Part shown: in pieces, positions 35,914 through 45,019 of the stretch
How the letters are laid out: each line of letters opens with the position of its first letter
Position numbering within the stretch: position 1 is the first letter of the stretch
Assembly (NCBI GenBank): GCA_034430425.1
Contig: DAOUEK010000032.1
Coordinates: 1 to 64,000, forward strand
Source: WVZH01 sp034430425
GTDB taxonomy: Bacteria > Chloroflexota > Anaerolineae > Anaerolineales > E44-bin32
DNA length: 64,000 bases
Direction: 5' to 3'
Position numbers and translations under genes: made by a program
Notes under the pieces: generated by a model
Told to the model about the DNA's origin: nothing
Seen by the model: only the letters and a program-made list of their open reading frames with translations
Database searches by the model: none

Positions 35914-36843
35914 CTATCCCCGTCGCAATTTTGTGCCGCAGTTCCGGCAGAAGTTATCATCGCGATGTGCACGCGTGCCGCAATAATGACAGAACCGTTC
36001 CGCCCGAGTGGTTTGACCGGGTTCTGCTTCGTTATTCTTTTGTTCTTTTTCCCCGAACCAACTGCCGCTCCCCATTCCAGGGTGTAGACGAGACCAGAAG
36101 ATGAATCCGAAAATGAGTATCAAGGCACCAAATCCACCGATCACATACGGCAGCCAGGCACTCACATCCGGTGTACTGCCTTGCGTTTCCTCGGGCCTGA
36201 TAATCGTCGCCGGATTGGTAAGTTGTCCGATGGTATTGGTGTAGGAAACATCAACCTGAATGCTTTGCGAAGTTGTTAATGCCCCAAAATCAACAACGTG
36301 ATATTTCAAACCTCCATCTTCAACGATATCCGCTGCGCCTGATACATGCATCGACTCGGCAGTCTTGGGTTGTTGTACCTTGCAGCGAAACGATCCGATT
36401 TCGAAACCGCCCAACCATTGAAACGTGTAGCTGCGCTCGCTGCCTTCCAATGTGAGCGCGTCGTAATATTCCAGCCAAATACCCGATGTATCTGTCTCTA
36501 TTACAATCCTGATCCACTCACCATCTTCCACACTACTCCATCGAACCTGATCATTCGGCCCAGTGTTGGGATCCCATTTCGCAACAGCCGACGGGCCTCC
36601 CACACGTCTCGGAATGGAAAGTTCGACCGTCGTTGGCAGTAGGACGTCGTCCGCCAATTGTAGTCGCAGGATAACGAGCATCTCGAGTCGATCATACTCC
36701 GGCCATAAATCTATCTCGAGTCGCTCAACACGCGGCACGTCTTGGGCCAATATCGAGGAAGGTATGAGGTATGAAGCAATGAAGAGTATAAAAAAAACAC
36801 GCTTTCGCATGGAAACCCGGATGAGTTGCTTGATAGTTAACAC
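35914..36843 (-). CDS. Secreted-domain membrane protein with C-terminal zinc ribbon
   Basis: A 309-residue protein of unknown role. A signal sequence (about 12-33) leads to an outside beta-rich domain (about 35-220), then a transmembrane helix (about 226-250) and a cytosolic tail ending in a zinc ribbon FCHYCGTRA...FCRNCGTKL. GTG 36843 has AGGTGG five bases upstream; ATG 36810 is the shorter option. It lies upstream of ccmE on the same strand but 245 bases away, so it may be a separate transcript. The ribbon resembles that of the CcmI-like protein, which hints at a shared partner, but this fold is common. Confidence 0.7.
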   Translation of the reverse strand: MLTIKQLIRVSMRKRVFFILFIASYLIPSSILAQDVPRVERLEIDLWPEYDRLEMLVILRLQLADDVLLPTTVELSIPRRVGGPSAVAKWDPNTGPNDQVRWSSVEDGEWIRIVIETDTSGIWLEYYDALTLEGSERSYTFQWLGGFEIGSFRCKVQQPKTAESMHVSGAADIVEDGGLKYHVVDFGALTTSQSIQVDVSYTNTIGQLTNPATIIRPEETQGSTPDVSAWLPYVIGGFGALILIFGFIFWSRLHPGMGSGSWFGEKEQKNNEAEPGQTTRAERFCHYCGTRAHRDDNFCRNCGTKLRRG

Positions 36844-37112
36844 TTAATCCACCTGCAAACGGCGTATCTGCACCGAAACCTGGCCTGCGTTTCCTGTCAT
36901 GCAATCACTCCTTGTGGCGATATTTCAAAAGGTAGACTTGTAACCGAGATACGTGGGATGCAGTCAATGCCACGTGCACATGCAGCAATTATATTATTAG
37001 CACACGCCCAGCGATGTGTCAATTTTGACCACCCACCCATGCCTCCTGGTGATGATGCGGCGAAAAACGCCTTCAGTTGTACAATCCATCCTGTGATCCT
37101 GAACTGAACGTG

Positions 37113-37118
37113 TATAAT
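37113..37118 (+). promoter_or_regulatory. -10 box placing RNase D start at a leaderless ATG
   Basis: A perfect TATAAT lies 7 bases before the ATG at 37126, so transcription from it would begin on or next to that codon. No good -35 was found at 16-18 bases. It supports the start at 37126 over the in-frame ATG at 37117, which overlaps this box. Confidence 0.5.
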
Positions 37119-37125
37119 GATAGCC

Positions 37126-38274
37126 ATGAATTCCACCCAACTTAAACCACCAAAACTCGTCGCGGACAACGATTCTCTCCGTTCGATGTTGAAATCACTC
37201 GGCAGACAACCTCTTGTCGCTGTAGATACCGAATCGAACAGCATGTACGCATATCAGGAGCAAGTCTGCCTGATCCAATTCTCGATACCGGACCAGGACT
37301 ACCTGGTCGATCCTCTGGCATTCTCGTCGTTAAGCGATCTGGGTCCACTTTTCTCCGATCCCCAAATCGAGAAAATCTTCCACAGTGCGGAATACGACAT
37401 CATGTGTTTGAAACGTGATTTTGGATTCACATTTCACAATTTGTTCGACACACGCATCGCCAGCCGCACATTGGGCAGAAAACAAAGCGGGCTGCGCGAT
37501 CTGATCGCTGCGGAGTTCAATACTGAGATTGATAAACGCTATCAACGATCCAACTGGGGAAAAAGACCGCTTCCAGATCAATGGCTCGCATACGCCAGGC
37601 TGGATACATACTACCTTATCCCGCTGCGCCATCGTTTCTATGCAGCGCTCCATGAAGCAGGACGGTTGGAAGAAGCACTCGAAGCTTCCGAATACATCAC
37701 CCGGATACAACCCCACCATAACGGCTTTGATCCCAATGGCTTCTGGCGAATCCGCAACGCACGCGAACTTGCACCACAGCAATTGGCTATGCTCCGTCGT
37801 CTTTATCTCTACCGGGACTCACAAGCCAAACGCATGGACCGGCCTCCGTTCAAAGTAATGGGTGATCGAACCCTGCACGACCTGGCTGCTGCGGCGCCCG
37901 ATCGGATCGAGGCGTTGGGCGAGATCCACGGCATGACTCCCGGGCAGATCCGCCGACTTGGCGAAGGAATCCTCGAAGCCATCCGCCAAGGAAAAAGAGA
38001 CCCGATTCCGCGTCGTCCCCGAAGCAATCACATAGACGATGATATCCTCGAAAGATATGAAGCACTTCACGACTGGCGCAAGCGGACAGCCCGAGCGAAA
38101 AAAGTCGATTCGGACATCATCCTGCCGCGTGAGGTGCTTATGGACATTGCCGAATCCACTCCGCGCAGCATGGATGCGCTGCGACAGGTGATGTCTCCGC
38201 TTATGCATCGAGCGGAGAACTTTGGAGAAATGATCCTCCAGGTCCTATGGGGAGACAATAACATTCACGAATGA
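37126..38274 (+). CDS. rnd: Ribonuclease D (DEDDy 3'-5' exoribonuclease)
   Basis: A 382-residue nuclease trimming tRNA and other RNA 3' ends. The DEDDy residues are seen in VAVDTES (Asp34, Glu36), FHSAEYDIMCLKRDFG, and YARLDTYYLIPL. HRDC domains follow at about 210-290 and 300-375, as in E. coli RNase D (375 residues). The chosen start lies immediately behind a TATAAT box, implying a leaderless mRNA; ATG 37117 would overlap the box. The beta-CASP nuclease gene follows after seven bases, so an RNA-processing operon is likely, and a tRNA gene lies just beyond. Confidence 0.92.
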   Translation: MNSTQLKPPKLVADNDSLRSMLKSLGRQPLVAVDTESNSMYAYQEQVCLIQFSIPDQDYLVDPLAFSSLSDLGPLFSDPQIEKIFHSAEYDIMCLKRDFGFTFHNLFDTRIASRTLGRKQSGLRDLIAAEFNTEIDKRYQRSNWGKRPLPDQWLAYARLDTYYLIPLRHRFYAALHEAGRLEEALEASEYITRIQPHHNGFDPNGFWRIRNARELAPQQLAMLRRLYLYRDSQAKRMDRPPFKVMGDRTLHDLAAAAPDRIEALGEIHGMTPGQIRRLGEGILEAIRQGKRDPIPRRPRSNHIDDDILERYEALHDWRKRTARAKKVDSDIILPREVLMDIAESTPRSMDALRQVMSPLMHRAENFGEMILQVLWGDNNIHE

Positions 38275-38281
38275 GGCAAGC

Positions 38282-39682
38282 ATGAAAATTACATTCCACG
38301 GCGCCGCACAAACGGTTACCGGTTCCCGACACTTAATCAGTCTTAACAAGCATAGATTGCTGCTTGATTGCGGACTTTACCAGGGTCGCCGCAAACAAAC
38401 GTACGAACGGAATCTCAATTTTCCATTCAATCCCAAGAAGATCGACTCCGTGATCCTCTCCCATGCGCATATCGATCACAGCGGGAATTTACCCAACCTG
38501 GTCCGTCAGGGCTATGAAGGTCCAATCGATGCGACACAGGCGACCATTCATCTTACCGACATCATGACCCGCGATTCCGGCCACATTCAAGAGGCGGACG
38601 CGGAATTTGTCAACAAGAAACGCGAACGCCGCGGAGAGCCCCCAGTCGAACCACTCTATACCATCGCCGATGCCGAAAAGGCGGCTCAGTTCCTGAGTCC
38701 AAAAAGCTACGACGAACTCTTCGAACCGATTCCGGGCGCACGAGCAACTTTGCTTGAAGCGGGGCACATCCTCGGATCGGCCGGGATCATTCTCGATTTG
38801 GAAGAAAACCATCGCACGGTTCGGTTGATGTTTTCGGGGGACATCGGCCGCTTCGATCTTCCCATTCTGCGGGATCCCGTCCTGCCTCCCGAGGACATCG
38901 ATTACCTGATAATGGAATGCACCTACGGAAACCGTTCCCACAATCCACCGTCGCAAGCCTACGATGCCTTACAGGACGTAGTTACACGCACCGTCAATCG
39001 CGGCGGCAAGATCATCATCCCTTCATTCGCAGTCGGTCGCACGCAAACACTGGTGTACTACCTTCACCGCATGATCAACCACGGAGATATCCCTCGCGTG
39101 CCGGTATTCGTGGACAGCCCGCTTGCCATCAATGTCACCGAGATCACCCGCGCTCACCCCGAATGTTACGACAAGAAGATATTAAAATTCATCCGCGAAA
39201 ACACCAACGGCTCGGCTTTCGGCTTCGATCTTCTCACCTACACCCGCTCCGTGGAAGAAAGCAAAGCGATCAACACACTCGACGGGCCTGCAGTGATCAT
39301 TTCCGCTTCCGGCATGGCGGAAGTGGGACGTATCCTGCATCACCTGCGAAACAACATCGAAGATCCTAAAAACACCATCCTGATCACCTCATGGATGGCA
39401 CCGCACACACTCGGCCGCAGATTGGTCGAAGGGGTGAAAAAAATCAAGATCTTCGGTGAACCCCACACCGTCCGCTCCGAAGTGGCCACGATCAACGGCC
39501 TGTCTGCACACGCGGGACGGGAGCTCCTGTTGGAATATGCCCTGAAAGCGAAAGAGAACTTGAAAGGTATTTTCCTGGTCCACGGCGAGCAAGAATCCGC
39601 CGATGCTCTGATGGAAAGTATCAAAGCACAAGGATTCGAGAAGGTACATTACCCCGAATTGGGTAGAGAAGTGGAAATATAG
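38282..39682 (+). CDS. Metallo-beta-lactamase fold RNase, beta-CASP family
   Basis: A 466-residue metal-dependent nuclease of the CPSF73-like group. The metal motif SHAHIDHSG gives His61, His63, Asp65 and His66; FSGDIGRFD, MECTYGNRSH and the beta-CASP section (PSFAVGRTQTLVYYL, VFVDSPLAINVTE, ISASGMAEVGRILHHL) follow. The C-terminal RNA-specificity motif LSAHAGR is present. It likely cuts or trims RNA. GAGGCAAGC precedes the ATG and RNase D ends seven bases upstream. Confidence 0.93.
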   Translation: MKITFHGAAQTVTGSRHLISLNKHRLLLDCGLYQGRRKQTYERNLNFPFNPKKIDSVILSHAHIDHSGNLPNLVRQGYEGPIDATQATIHLTDIMTRDSGHIQEADAEFVNKKRERRGEPPVEPLYTIADAEKAAQFLSPKSYDELFEPIPGARATLLEAGHILGSAGIILDLEENHRTVRLMFSGDIGRFDLPILRDPVLPPEDIDYLIMECTYGNRSHNPPSQAYDALQDVVTRTVNRGGKIIIPSFAVGRTQTLVYYLHRMINHGDIPRVPVFVDSPLAINVTEITRAHPECYDKKILKFIRENTNGSAFGFDLLTYTRSVEESKAINTLDGPAVIISASGMAEVGRILHHLRNNIEDPKNTILITSWMAPHTLGRRLVEGVKKIKIFGEPHTVRSEVATINGLSAHAGRELLLEYALKAKENLKGIFLVHGEQESADALMESIKAQGFEKVHYPELGREVEI

Positions 39683-39694
39683 ACCAGCCCGCGC

Positions 39695-39700
39695 TATAAT
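39695..39700 (+). promoter_or_regulatory. -10 box of tRNA-Ser
   Basis: A perfect TATAAT lies 15 bases before the mature tRNA end. The -35 region is a poor match, so the strength is uncertain. Confidence 0.5.
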
Positions 39701-39715
39701 CGCATCACGGTACAT

Positions 39716-39809
<94 letters not shown>

Positions 39810-39819
39810 ATCGAAATTT

Positions 39820-39846
39820 TCCGGAGGCGATACGCCTCCGGATTTT
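39820..39846 (+). terminator. Rho-independent terminator after tRNA-Ser
   Basis: Stem CCGGAGGCG / CGCCTCCGG, nine base pairs with a three-base loop and a flanking T-A pair, followed by four T. It starts 12 bases after the tRNA end. Confidence 0.75.
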
Positions 39847-39914
39847 CGTTACTCCTATGGGGATTTCGGCTTCGAAATGAATTCGCCAGCGAGCGATGGA
39901 CGAAGCATCAAATA

Positions 39915-41696
39915 TTAGCCAGGGATCTCAAGCGCTTCCAGCCGCTCCAAACTCGCCTTCAAAACATCGAAACCGCCTTGCCAAAAGGCCGGCGAGCGAA
40001 TGTTGAAGCCTGCTTTGGTTAGAATTTGCTCGGGTGATTCCGAGCCGCCAGCAGCTAGAAGCTCCAGATAGCCAGGTTTGAAGGCATCTCCCTGCTCCAG
40101 GAATCGCTGATAGAGCGAAAGCACGAGCAGTTGTCCAAATGAATAGGCATAAACATAAAACGGTGCAAAATAAAAATGGGGGATCGCCACCCACTCCACT
40201 CGAAAATCTTCAGTCAGATCGAGCGAATCACCAAATTGATCCTTCAAATTCTCCAGGTAGAGATCCGATAGCTCGTCAACTTGAGCGCCGCTGGTGATTT
40301 GTTCGTGGGCCGCCCGTTCAAACATGGCGAAATACGCCTGACGCATGATCGTGGCATAGGCGTCATCCATCTGGCGGAAAAGCAGGTCGCGCTGCACTTC
40401 CTCGTCGGGATCCGTGGCAAGCAGCTTGTCGATAAGCAGCATCTCACCGAATGTCGAAGCCGTTTCTGCAAGCGGAAGGGATGAATGCTGCGTCAGCGCG
40501 GTGTGATGGTCGGCCAGGAGCGAATGGACGGCATGCCCCATCTCATGGGCCATCGTGGCCACATCTTCCGGTTTGCCTTGAAACGATTGCAGTACCCACG
40601 GTGTGAGATCAGGTGTCACAGTGGCGCAAAACGCGCCGCTGCGTTTTCCCTTTCGCACTTCGCTGTCGTAATGCCCTGCATGGAAAACCTTCTGTGCAAG
40701 TTCTGCCATTCGAGGGTCGAACTCCGCAAAGCTCCCCAAGACCATATCGACAGCCTGGTCGAAATCGTAGACCTTCTCGGTCTTGACGACGGGTGCATAG
40801 ATGTCGTATCGGCGCAGGCTATCCATCCCGATCCATTTTGCCTTCAGTTTGAAAAATCGATGGAACAAGGTCACATTTTTCTTGCAAACTTCGAGCAGCG
40901 TATCAACTACTTCATCGGTAACGTCGTTGGCAATATTACGAACAGAGATCGGCGAAACATAGCCGCGCAGTCCCATGCCTTCGCTGCGCCAGTCGCGGGA
41001 GATGAATTGATAAATCTGGCCCAGGATGACTGCATCACGGTTGTATACTTCACTAAAGGACTGATAAGCCGCTTTTCGCAGATCCGCATCCGTACTTCGC
41101 CAGAACACCTGTAATTCGCCCCGTGTGAATTCCTTTTGTTCACCATTAACTTCCAATGGAAATGTATAGCGATTGGTGATCGACTGATAAAGCGTAACCA
41201 GCGCATGGGGGCCATTGACGTCCTTAACGTTGATGATCTTCTCCTCTGCTTCCGTCAACGTGTATGGTTTCTTCAACCGCAGCGCCTCCAGCCAATAGCA
41301 GTAATCTCCGGCGAAATCCAACAACCGCTGCGCCGCTGTAGCCTCCAATCCCTTCCACCACAGGGTAAAAAACATCATACGGTTATCCACATCGGCAGAC
41401 AATTGCTGCATCTGTGCTTGAAATGTTTGTGCCGCCTGGTCCTGTGTGTCCTCGGAAAATCGTAAAGACCCATAGGCGCCCAGACGAGATAGTATCCTTA
41501 CTGCATTTTCATAATCCTCGATGATTGCGAGGAAGACTTTATCATCCAGGTCCGGACTCAATTGATCTCGATATCCCTCAAATTCTTTCAGGATCGTTTC
41601 AAGACTTTGCCGGGCTTTCTGAACTTCGGGCGAATCGATCGAAGCATACAAATCCGCCAGACTCCAACGTCCTTGTTTATACGCCTTCGCACTCAT
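39915..41696 (-). CDS. pepF: Oligoendopeptidase F (M3 family)
   Basis: A 593-residue cytosolic zinc peptidase degrading short peptides. The HExxH motif is in VATMAHEMGHAVHSLLA (His384, Glu385, His388), and the third ligand follows in ETASTFGEMLL. The N-terminal helical domain and the C-terminal YAYSFGQLLVLSLYQ are typical of the PepF branch. GAGGAG lies six bases before the ATG. Length is near the usual 600. It is the last gene before a convergent tRNA/terminator. Confidence 0.94.
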   Translation of the reverse strand: MSAKAYKQGRWSLADLYASIDSPEVQKARQSLETILKEFEGYRDQLSPDLDDKVFLAIIEDYENAVRILSRLGAYGSLRFSEDTQDQAAQTFQAQMQQLSADVDNRMMFFTLWWKGLEATAAQRLLDFAGDYCYWLEALRLKKPYTLTEAEEKIINVKDVNGPHALVTLYQSITNRYTFPLEVNGEQKEFTRGELQVFWRSTDADLRKAAYQSFSEVYNRDAVILGQIYQFISRDWRSEGMGLRGYVSPISVRNIANDVTDEVVDTLLEVCKKNVTLFHRFFKLKAKWIGMDSLRRYDIYAPVVKTEKVYDFDQAVDMVLGSFAEFDPRMAELAQKVFHAGHYDSEVRKGKRSGAFCATVTPDLTPWVLQSFQGKPEDVATMAHEMGHAVHSLLADHHTALTQHSSLPLAETASTFGEMLLIDKLLATDPDEEVQRDLLFRQMDDAYATIMRQAYFAMFERAAHEQITSGAQVDELSDLYLENLKDQFGDSLDLTEDFRVEWVAIPHFYFAPFYVYAYSFGQLLVLSLYQRFLEQGDAFKPGYLELLAAGGSESPEQILTKAGFNIRSPAFWQGGFDVLKASLERLEALEIPG

Positions 41697-41791
41697 TTTT
41701 ACTCCTCGCCAAACGAAATTAATCGCGGTTAGTTATCTACATATTGTAACTACAAGGACAGGGAATGTGGATAAACGCGCAGAATAACCTG

Positions 41792-42868
41792 CTACACATT
41801 AAAGCGAATATAGATCACATCTCCGTCTTCAACGATGTATTCTTTCCCTTCCAGGCGCAGCTTTCCCTCAGCTCTTGCAGGTGCCAAACCGCCCAATTCG
41901 ATTAACGATTTCCAGGCGATTACTTCTGCGCGAATAAAGCCGCGTGCCAAATCCGAGTGGATCGCCCCCGCCGCATCGAGCACACTGCTGCCGCGTTCCA
42001 GGGTCCAGGCGCGCGCCTCGCTTTCATTGACGGTAAAAAACGACAGCAAATCGAGCAAATCGAACGAGGCACGCACGATCCCCTTTCGTCCAGACTCCTG
42101 AATCCCATACTCGGCGAGAAATTCCTGCGCTTCTTCGGCAGTCAGCTGCGCAATTTCCATTTCCAACTTTCCGTACAGCTGCATCACATGCATCCGGTCA
42201 GAATGCTGCTCGATCATAAGAACATCCTGCCCTTCAGCTTGATTGACCACGATCAGAACCGGCTTTACCGAAAGCAATCCATAGCCCGATAATGCCTCCT
42301 TCTCTTCCGGTTTGATATTTTGCTCGCGCAATGGCGTGCCATCTTCGAGGGCGGCGGCGATACGTTCGAACAGCGCAATTTCACGACCGACGATTGCTCG
42401 ATCGCGCCTTCCTTTTTGTCGCTCTTCCGCAAGGCGTTCGAGACGTCGTTCGACCATCAACATATCGTGTAAAAGGAATTCCGTCTCCAGTGTGGTGATA
42501 TCGCGTTCGGGATCGATGCTCCCCGCCGGATGCGGAGCAGACGGATCGTCGAACGCCCGAACGACATGAAGTAGACCATCCACATGTTCCAGCTGGTTAA
42601 CCACCTGACCGGGGAGCTCGGCAGCCCGTGCTTCCCCCTGAAAACCACCCACATCCGCATATACGATTTTGGTATAGGTCTTCTTGCGGGGATGGAGAAG
42701 GGCACTCAAACGATCGAGTCGGGGATCAGGCACATCGACGGTGGCGGTATGAACCTCGAACCTCGTCGAAGCGCCCGATGGCCCGAACGGAAGATCCGCA
42801 CCGGTCAGCATGTTGTAAATCGTCGTCTTTCCACTCGACGGTAATCCCACAATCCCAAGTTGAATCAC
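41792..42868 (-). CDS. ychF: YchF/OLA1-type ATPase
   Basis: A 358-residue Obg-family P-loop protein, ribosome-associated and linked to stress responses. Walker A is GLPSSGKTT (8-16), the switch/G3 region YADVGGF, and the G4 motif reads VNQAEG: NxxE rather than NKxD, which fits the ATP preference of the family. A coiled coil (about 120-170) and a C-terminal TGS domain (ARAEGKLRLEGKEYIVEDGD region) follow. The start is GTG 42868 with GAGGGG upstream; an ATG seven codons earlier lacks a site. It is shorter and more divergent than E. coli YchF (363 residues). Confidence 0.88.
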   Translation of the reverse strand: MIQLGIVGLPSSGKTTIYNMLTGADLPFGPSGASTRFEVHTATVDVPDPRLDRLSALLHPRKKTYTKIVYADVGGFQGEARAAELPGQVVNQLEHVDGLLHVVRAFDDPSAPHPAGSIDPERDITTLETEFLLHDMLMVERRLERLAEERQKGRRDRAIVGREIALFERIAAALEDGTPLREQNIKPEEKEALSGYGLLSVKPVLIVVNQAEGQDVLMIEQHSDRMHVMQLYGKLEMEIAQLTAEEAQEFLAEYGIQESGRKGIVRASFDLLDLLSFFTVNESEARAWTLERGSSVLDAAGAIHSDLARGFIRAEVIAWKSLIELGGLAPARAEGKLRLEGKEYIVEDGDVIYIRFNV

Positions 42869-43006
42869 TTTGTTTCCCCTCGCATGCATATGGATTTCAC
42901 ATCACACATATTCCGATCATCCATGACATTATTTGGGCAAAGGCATATGAAAGGGATATCCGCTGTGCCGTAGAAACCCCGACTGGCAGCTTGTTGCGAC
43001 GAAAGC

Positions 43007-43035
43007 TTGACCGTCCGCCAGCGTTTGAATATACT
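43007..43035 (+). promoter_or_regulatory. Sigma70-type promoter of tRNA-Leu
   Basis: TTGACC (43007-43012) and TATACT (43030-43035) are 17 bases apart, each one base off consensus. The start would be near 43042, just before the tRNA. Confidence 0.7.
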
Positions 43036-43043
43036 AGCCTTAC

Positions 43044-43125
43044 GCCGAAGTGGCGGAACTGGCAGACGCGCGCGACTCAAACTCGCGTTCCTTCGGGATT
43101 GTGGGTTCGATTCCCACCTTCGGCA
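43044..43125 (+). tRNA. tRNA-Leu (anticodon CAA)
   Basis: An 82-base type II tRNA. Acceptor stem GCCGAAG pairs with CTTCGGC, discriminator A as expected for leucine. The anticodon loop CTCAAAC gives CAA for UUG codons; a long variable arm (TTCCTTCGGGA region) is present. CCA is not encoded (TCA follows), unlike tRNA-Ser in this window, so CCA-adding enzyme must complete it. Confidence 0.94.
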
Positions 43126-43309
43126 TCAGTCGATTATAGCATAGCCGACCCCAGCAGATCAGATCGATGCTGGGGTCGAGCGCGCCAGAAAGCGGAGCTG
43201 CGCACATCATCATGTGTAAAATAATGCACATCCAGAGGCAGCATCTGTGCCGTAATTGCTCTCACCTGTTGCAGAGCCGGGCGCAATGTGGCAAAATCCA
43301 TCCGATACG

Positions 43310-43672
43310 ATGAAAAATACTACCCTTTCCCGTTTGATCATTGGCATCATCATCGGCCTCGTTCTTGGTGTACTCTACGGTTGGATCATTCGTCCCGTGG
43401 AATACATCGATACCACCCCGAACACGCTGCGCGCCGACTATCGAACGGATTACGTACTGATGATTGCCGAAACCTACAGCGGGGATGGGGATCTCGATTC
43501 CGCCCTTGTCCGGCTCGCAGCACTCGGTTCTCAGTCTCCCATCGAGATTGTGTTGGAAGCCATCGATTTCAGTATCGAAGCCGATCGCCCCCGTTCTGAA
43601 TTGGAAGTCCTCAACCATCTCGCCAATCAAGTACGCGATCTGCAAACCTCTCCCGAGATTGGCGGGCCATGA
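43310..43672 (+). CDS. Small membrane-anchored protein (paralogue of next gene)
   Basis: A 120-residue protein with an N-terminal transmembrane helix (about 8-28) followed by RPVEYIDTTPNTLRADYR and a helical domain that looks TPR-like. The N-terminal 75 residues clearly match those of the next gene (helix, NPVEYLETAPAALRDEYK, YVLMIAETY versus YNLIALAYA), so the two are tandem duplicates. The stop and the next start overlap as ATGA. ATG 43310 is chosen because an upstream in-frame start at 43256 has no membrane-protein features. Function unknown. Confidence 0.75.
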   Translation: MKNTTLSRLIIGIIIGLVLGVLYGWIIRPVEYIDTTPNTLRADYRTDYVLMIAETYSGDGDLDSALVRLAALGSQSPIEIVLEAIDFSIEADRPRSELEVLNHLANQVRDLQTSPEIGGP

Positions 43673-44469
43673 TGAAAGCAAAGTGGTTTCCGCTCCTTTT
43701 CGGCATGATCCTGGGGCTCGGCCTGGGTGTTTATTACGCATGGGTGGTCAATCCCGTCGAATACCTGGAAACCGCACCGGCAGCACTGCGGGACGAATAC
43801 AAAGCGGATTATTACAACTTAATTGCCCTTGCATATGCCAGCACAGGAGATCTCGAGCGCGCCCAATCGCGGCTTGCGCAGGTCCCGGATCCCAATCCCG
43901 CCGGCACACTCAGCCAACTGGCACAGACGCGTCTGGCGGCAGGCCGGCCCGAGAATGAAGTTCGTGCGCTTGCCGTGCTCGCCGCTGCGCTTGGTGAACG
44001 TCCGGCTCCCGTCGAATCTTCTCCATCACCCCAAAGTGATACTTCGCCAGCCCCCGCAACGCCAACACGAACGGCCACGATTACCCGACCGCCACGCACA
44101 AATACACCCACAGCAACGCCCGGAGCCCCCTTCGAAGTCGTTGAAAAAGAGTTGATCTGTGATCCGGACCTGGCAGCGCCATTGATCCAGATCGAAGTCA
44201 TCGATGCCGCCGGAGATCCCGTAGCCGGGATCGAAACGCTCATCGTTTGGGATGAAGGCGAAGATCACTTCTTTACCGGCTTGAAACCGGAACTGGGTAT
44301 TGGCTATGCGGATTTCGCCATGCAGGTGGGGGTCTTCTATACCCTGCAGCTCGTCGATTCGAATTTCCCCGTAACCGGGTTGTCCGCTGAAGCATGTGCT
44401 GGAGAAGATGGAGAATCTTTCTTTGGTTCGTGGCTGCTTACATTCCAACAACCGGCTGCGGAACCTTAA
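43669..44469 (+). CDS. Membrane-anchored protein with Ig-like C-terminal domain
   Basis: A 266-residue protein: transmembrane helix (about 6-26), a short helical repeat-like domain (about 30-110), a Pro/Thr/Ser-rich linker (about 113-160) and a beta-rich C-terminal domain (about 160-266) with two cysteines that could pair. The C-terminal part resembles carboxypeptidase-regulatory-like folds (VIDAAGDPVAGIETLIVW). It overlaps the preceding paralogue by four bases. It converges with the thioesterase gene. Role unknown; the layout suits an envelope protein displayed outside. Confidence 0.75.
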   Translation: MMKAKWFPLLFGMILGLGLGVYYAWVVNPVEYLETAPAALRDEYKADYYNLIALAYASTGDLERAQSRLAQVPDPNPAGTLSQLAQTRLAAGRPENEVRALAVLAAALGERPAPVESSPSPQSDTSPAPATPTRTATITRPPRTNTPTATPGAPFEVVEKELICDPDLAAPLIQIEVIDAAGDPVAGIETLIVWDEGEDHFFTGLKPELGIGYADFAMQVGVFYTLQLVDSNFPVTGLSAEACAGEDGESFFGSWLLTFQQPAAEP

Positions 44470-44501
44470 TCCATTCCGTTCTCATTATCCTTATCGATAG
44501 G

Positions 44502-44978
44502 TCAGGAACCGCTTGGGATCAGATGTTCTGGCACCTGAACGGCCACCACCTCTCCACGCGCACAAAGCTCGCCTTGGGCGTAGAGACCGGAGGTGACAAT
44601 TACTTTCCTGCCTTTGATCTCCTTGATCATGCTGCGAATCTCCAACGGCACGCCCATAGGCGTCGGTTTGATATAGTCCACATGTAAAGCCGCGGTCAGA
44701 AAGCGCAGCGGTGGATCTGTGTCCATGGCTCGCTTCTCAGCGCGATACGCTGCTGCAGCCGCGGAGCCCGTGCTGTGGCAGTCAATCAGTGAGGCAATCA
44801 AACCCCCGTAGACATAACCTGGAATGGCAATATGGCAGGGTGACGGAGTGAAGGTCATCACGGTTTCATCCCCATCCCAATAACTCTTGATTTGCAAACC
44901 ATGGTCGTTCAAACGTCCGCAGCCATAGCAATGACTGTATTCATCCCGGTAGTAATCTTGGAATGCCTTCTCCGTCAT
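44502..44978 (-). CDS. PaaI-like hotdog-fold thioesterase
   Basis: A 158-residue protein of the hotdog superfamily. An N-terminal CYGCGRLNDHGLQIKSY motif is typical of the PaaI/YbgC-like subgroup; HIAIPGYVYGGLIASLIDCHSTGSA is the hotdog helix with the catalytic region, and LHVDYIKPTPMGVPLEI the following strands. It probably hydrolyses an acyl-CoA thioester. GAGGAG lies seven bases before the ATG. It starts 41 bases after the selenoprotein gene on the same strand and may be co-transcribed. Confidence 0.85.
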   Translation of the reverse strand: MTEKAFQDYYRDEYSHCYGCGRLNDHGLQIKSYWDGDETVMTFTPSPCHIAIPGYVYGGLIASLIDCHSTGSAAAAAYRAEKRAMDTDPPLRFLTAALHVDYIKPTPMGVPLEIRSMIKEIKGRKVIVTSGLYAQGELCARGEVVAVQVPEHLIPSGS

Positions 44979-45019
44979 TCGAATTTCTCCTCGAAACCAT
45001 GCAGTTCGTTATTCGATGG

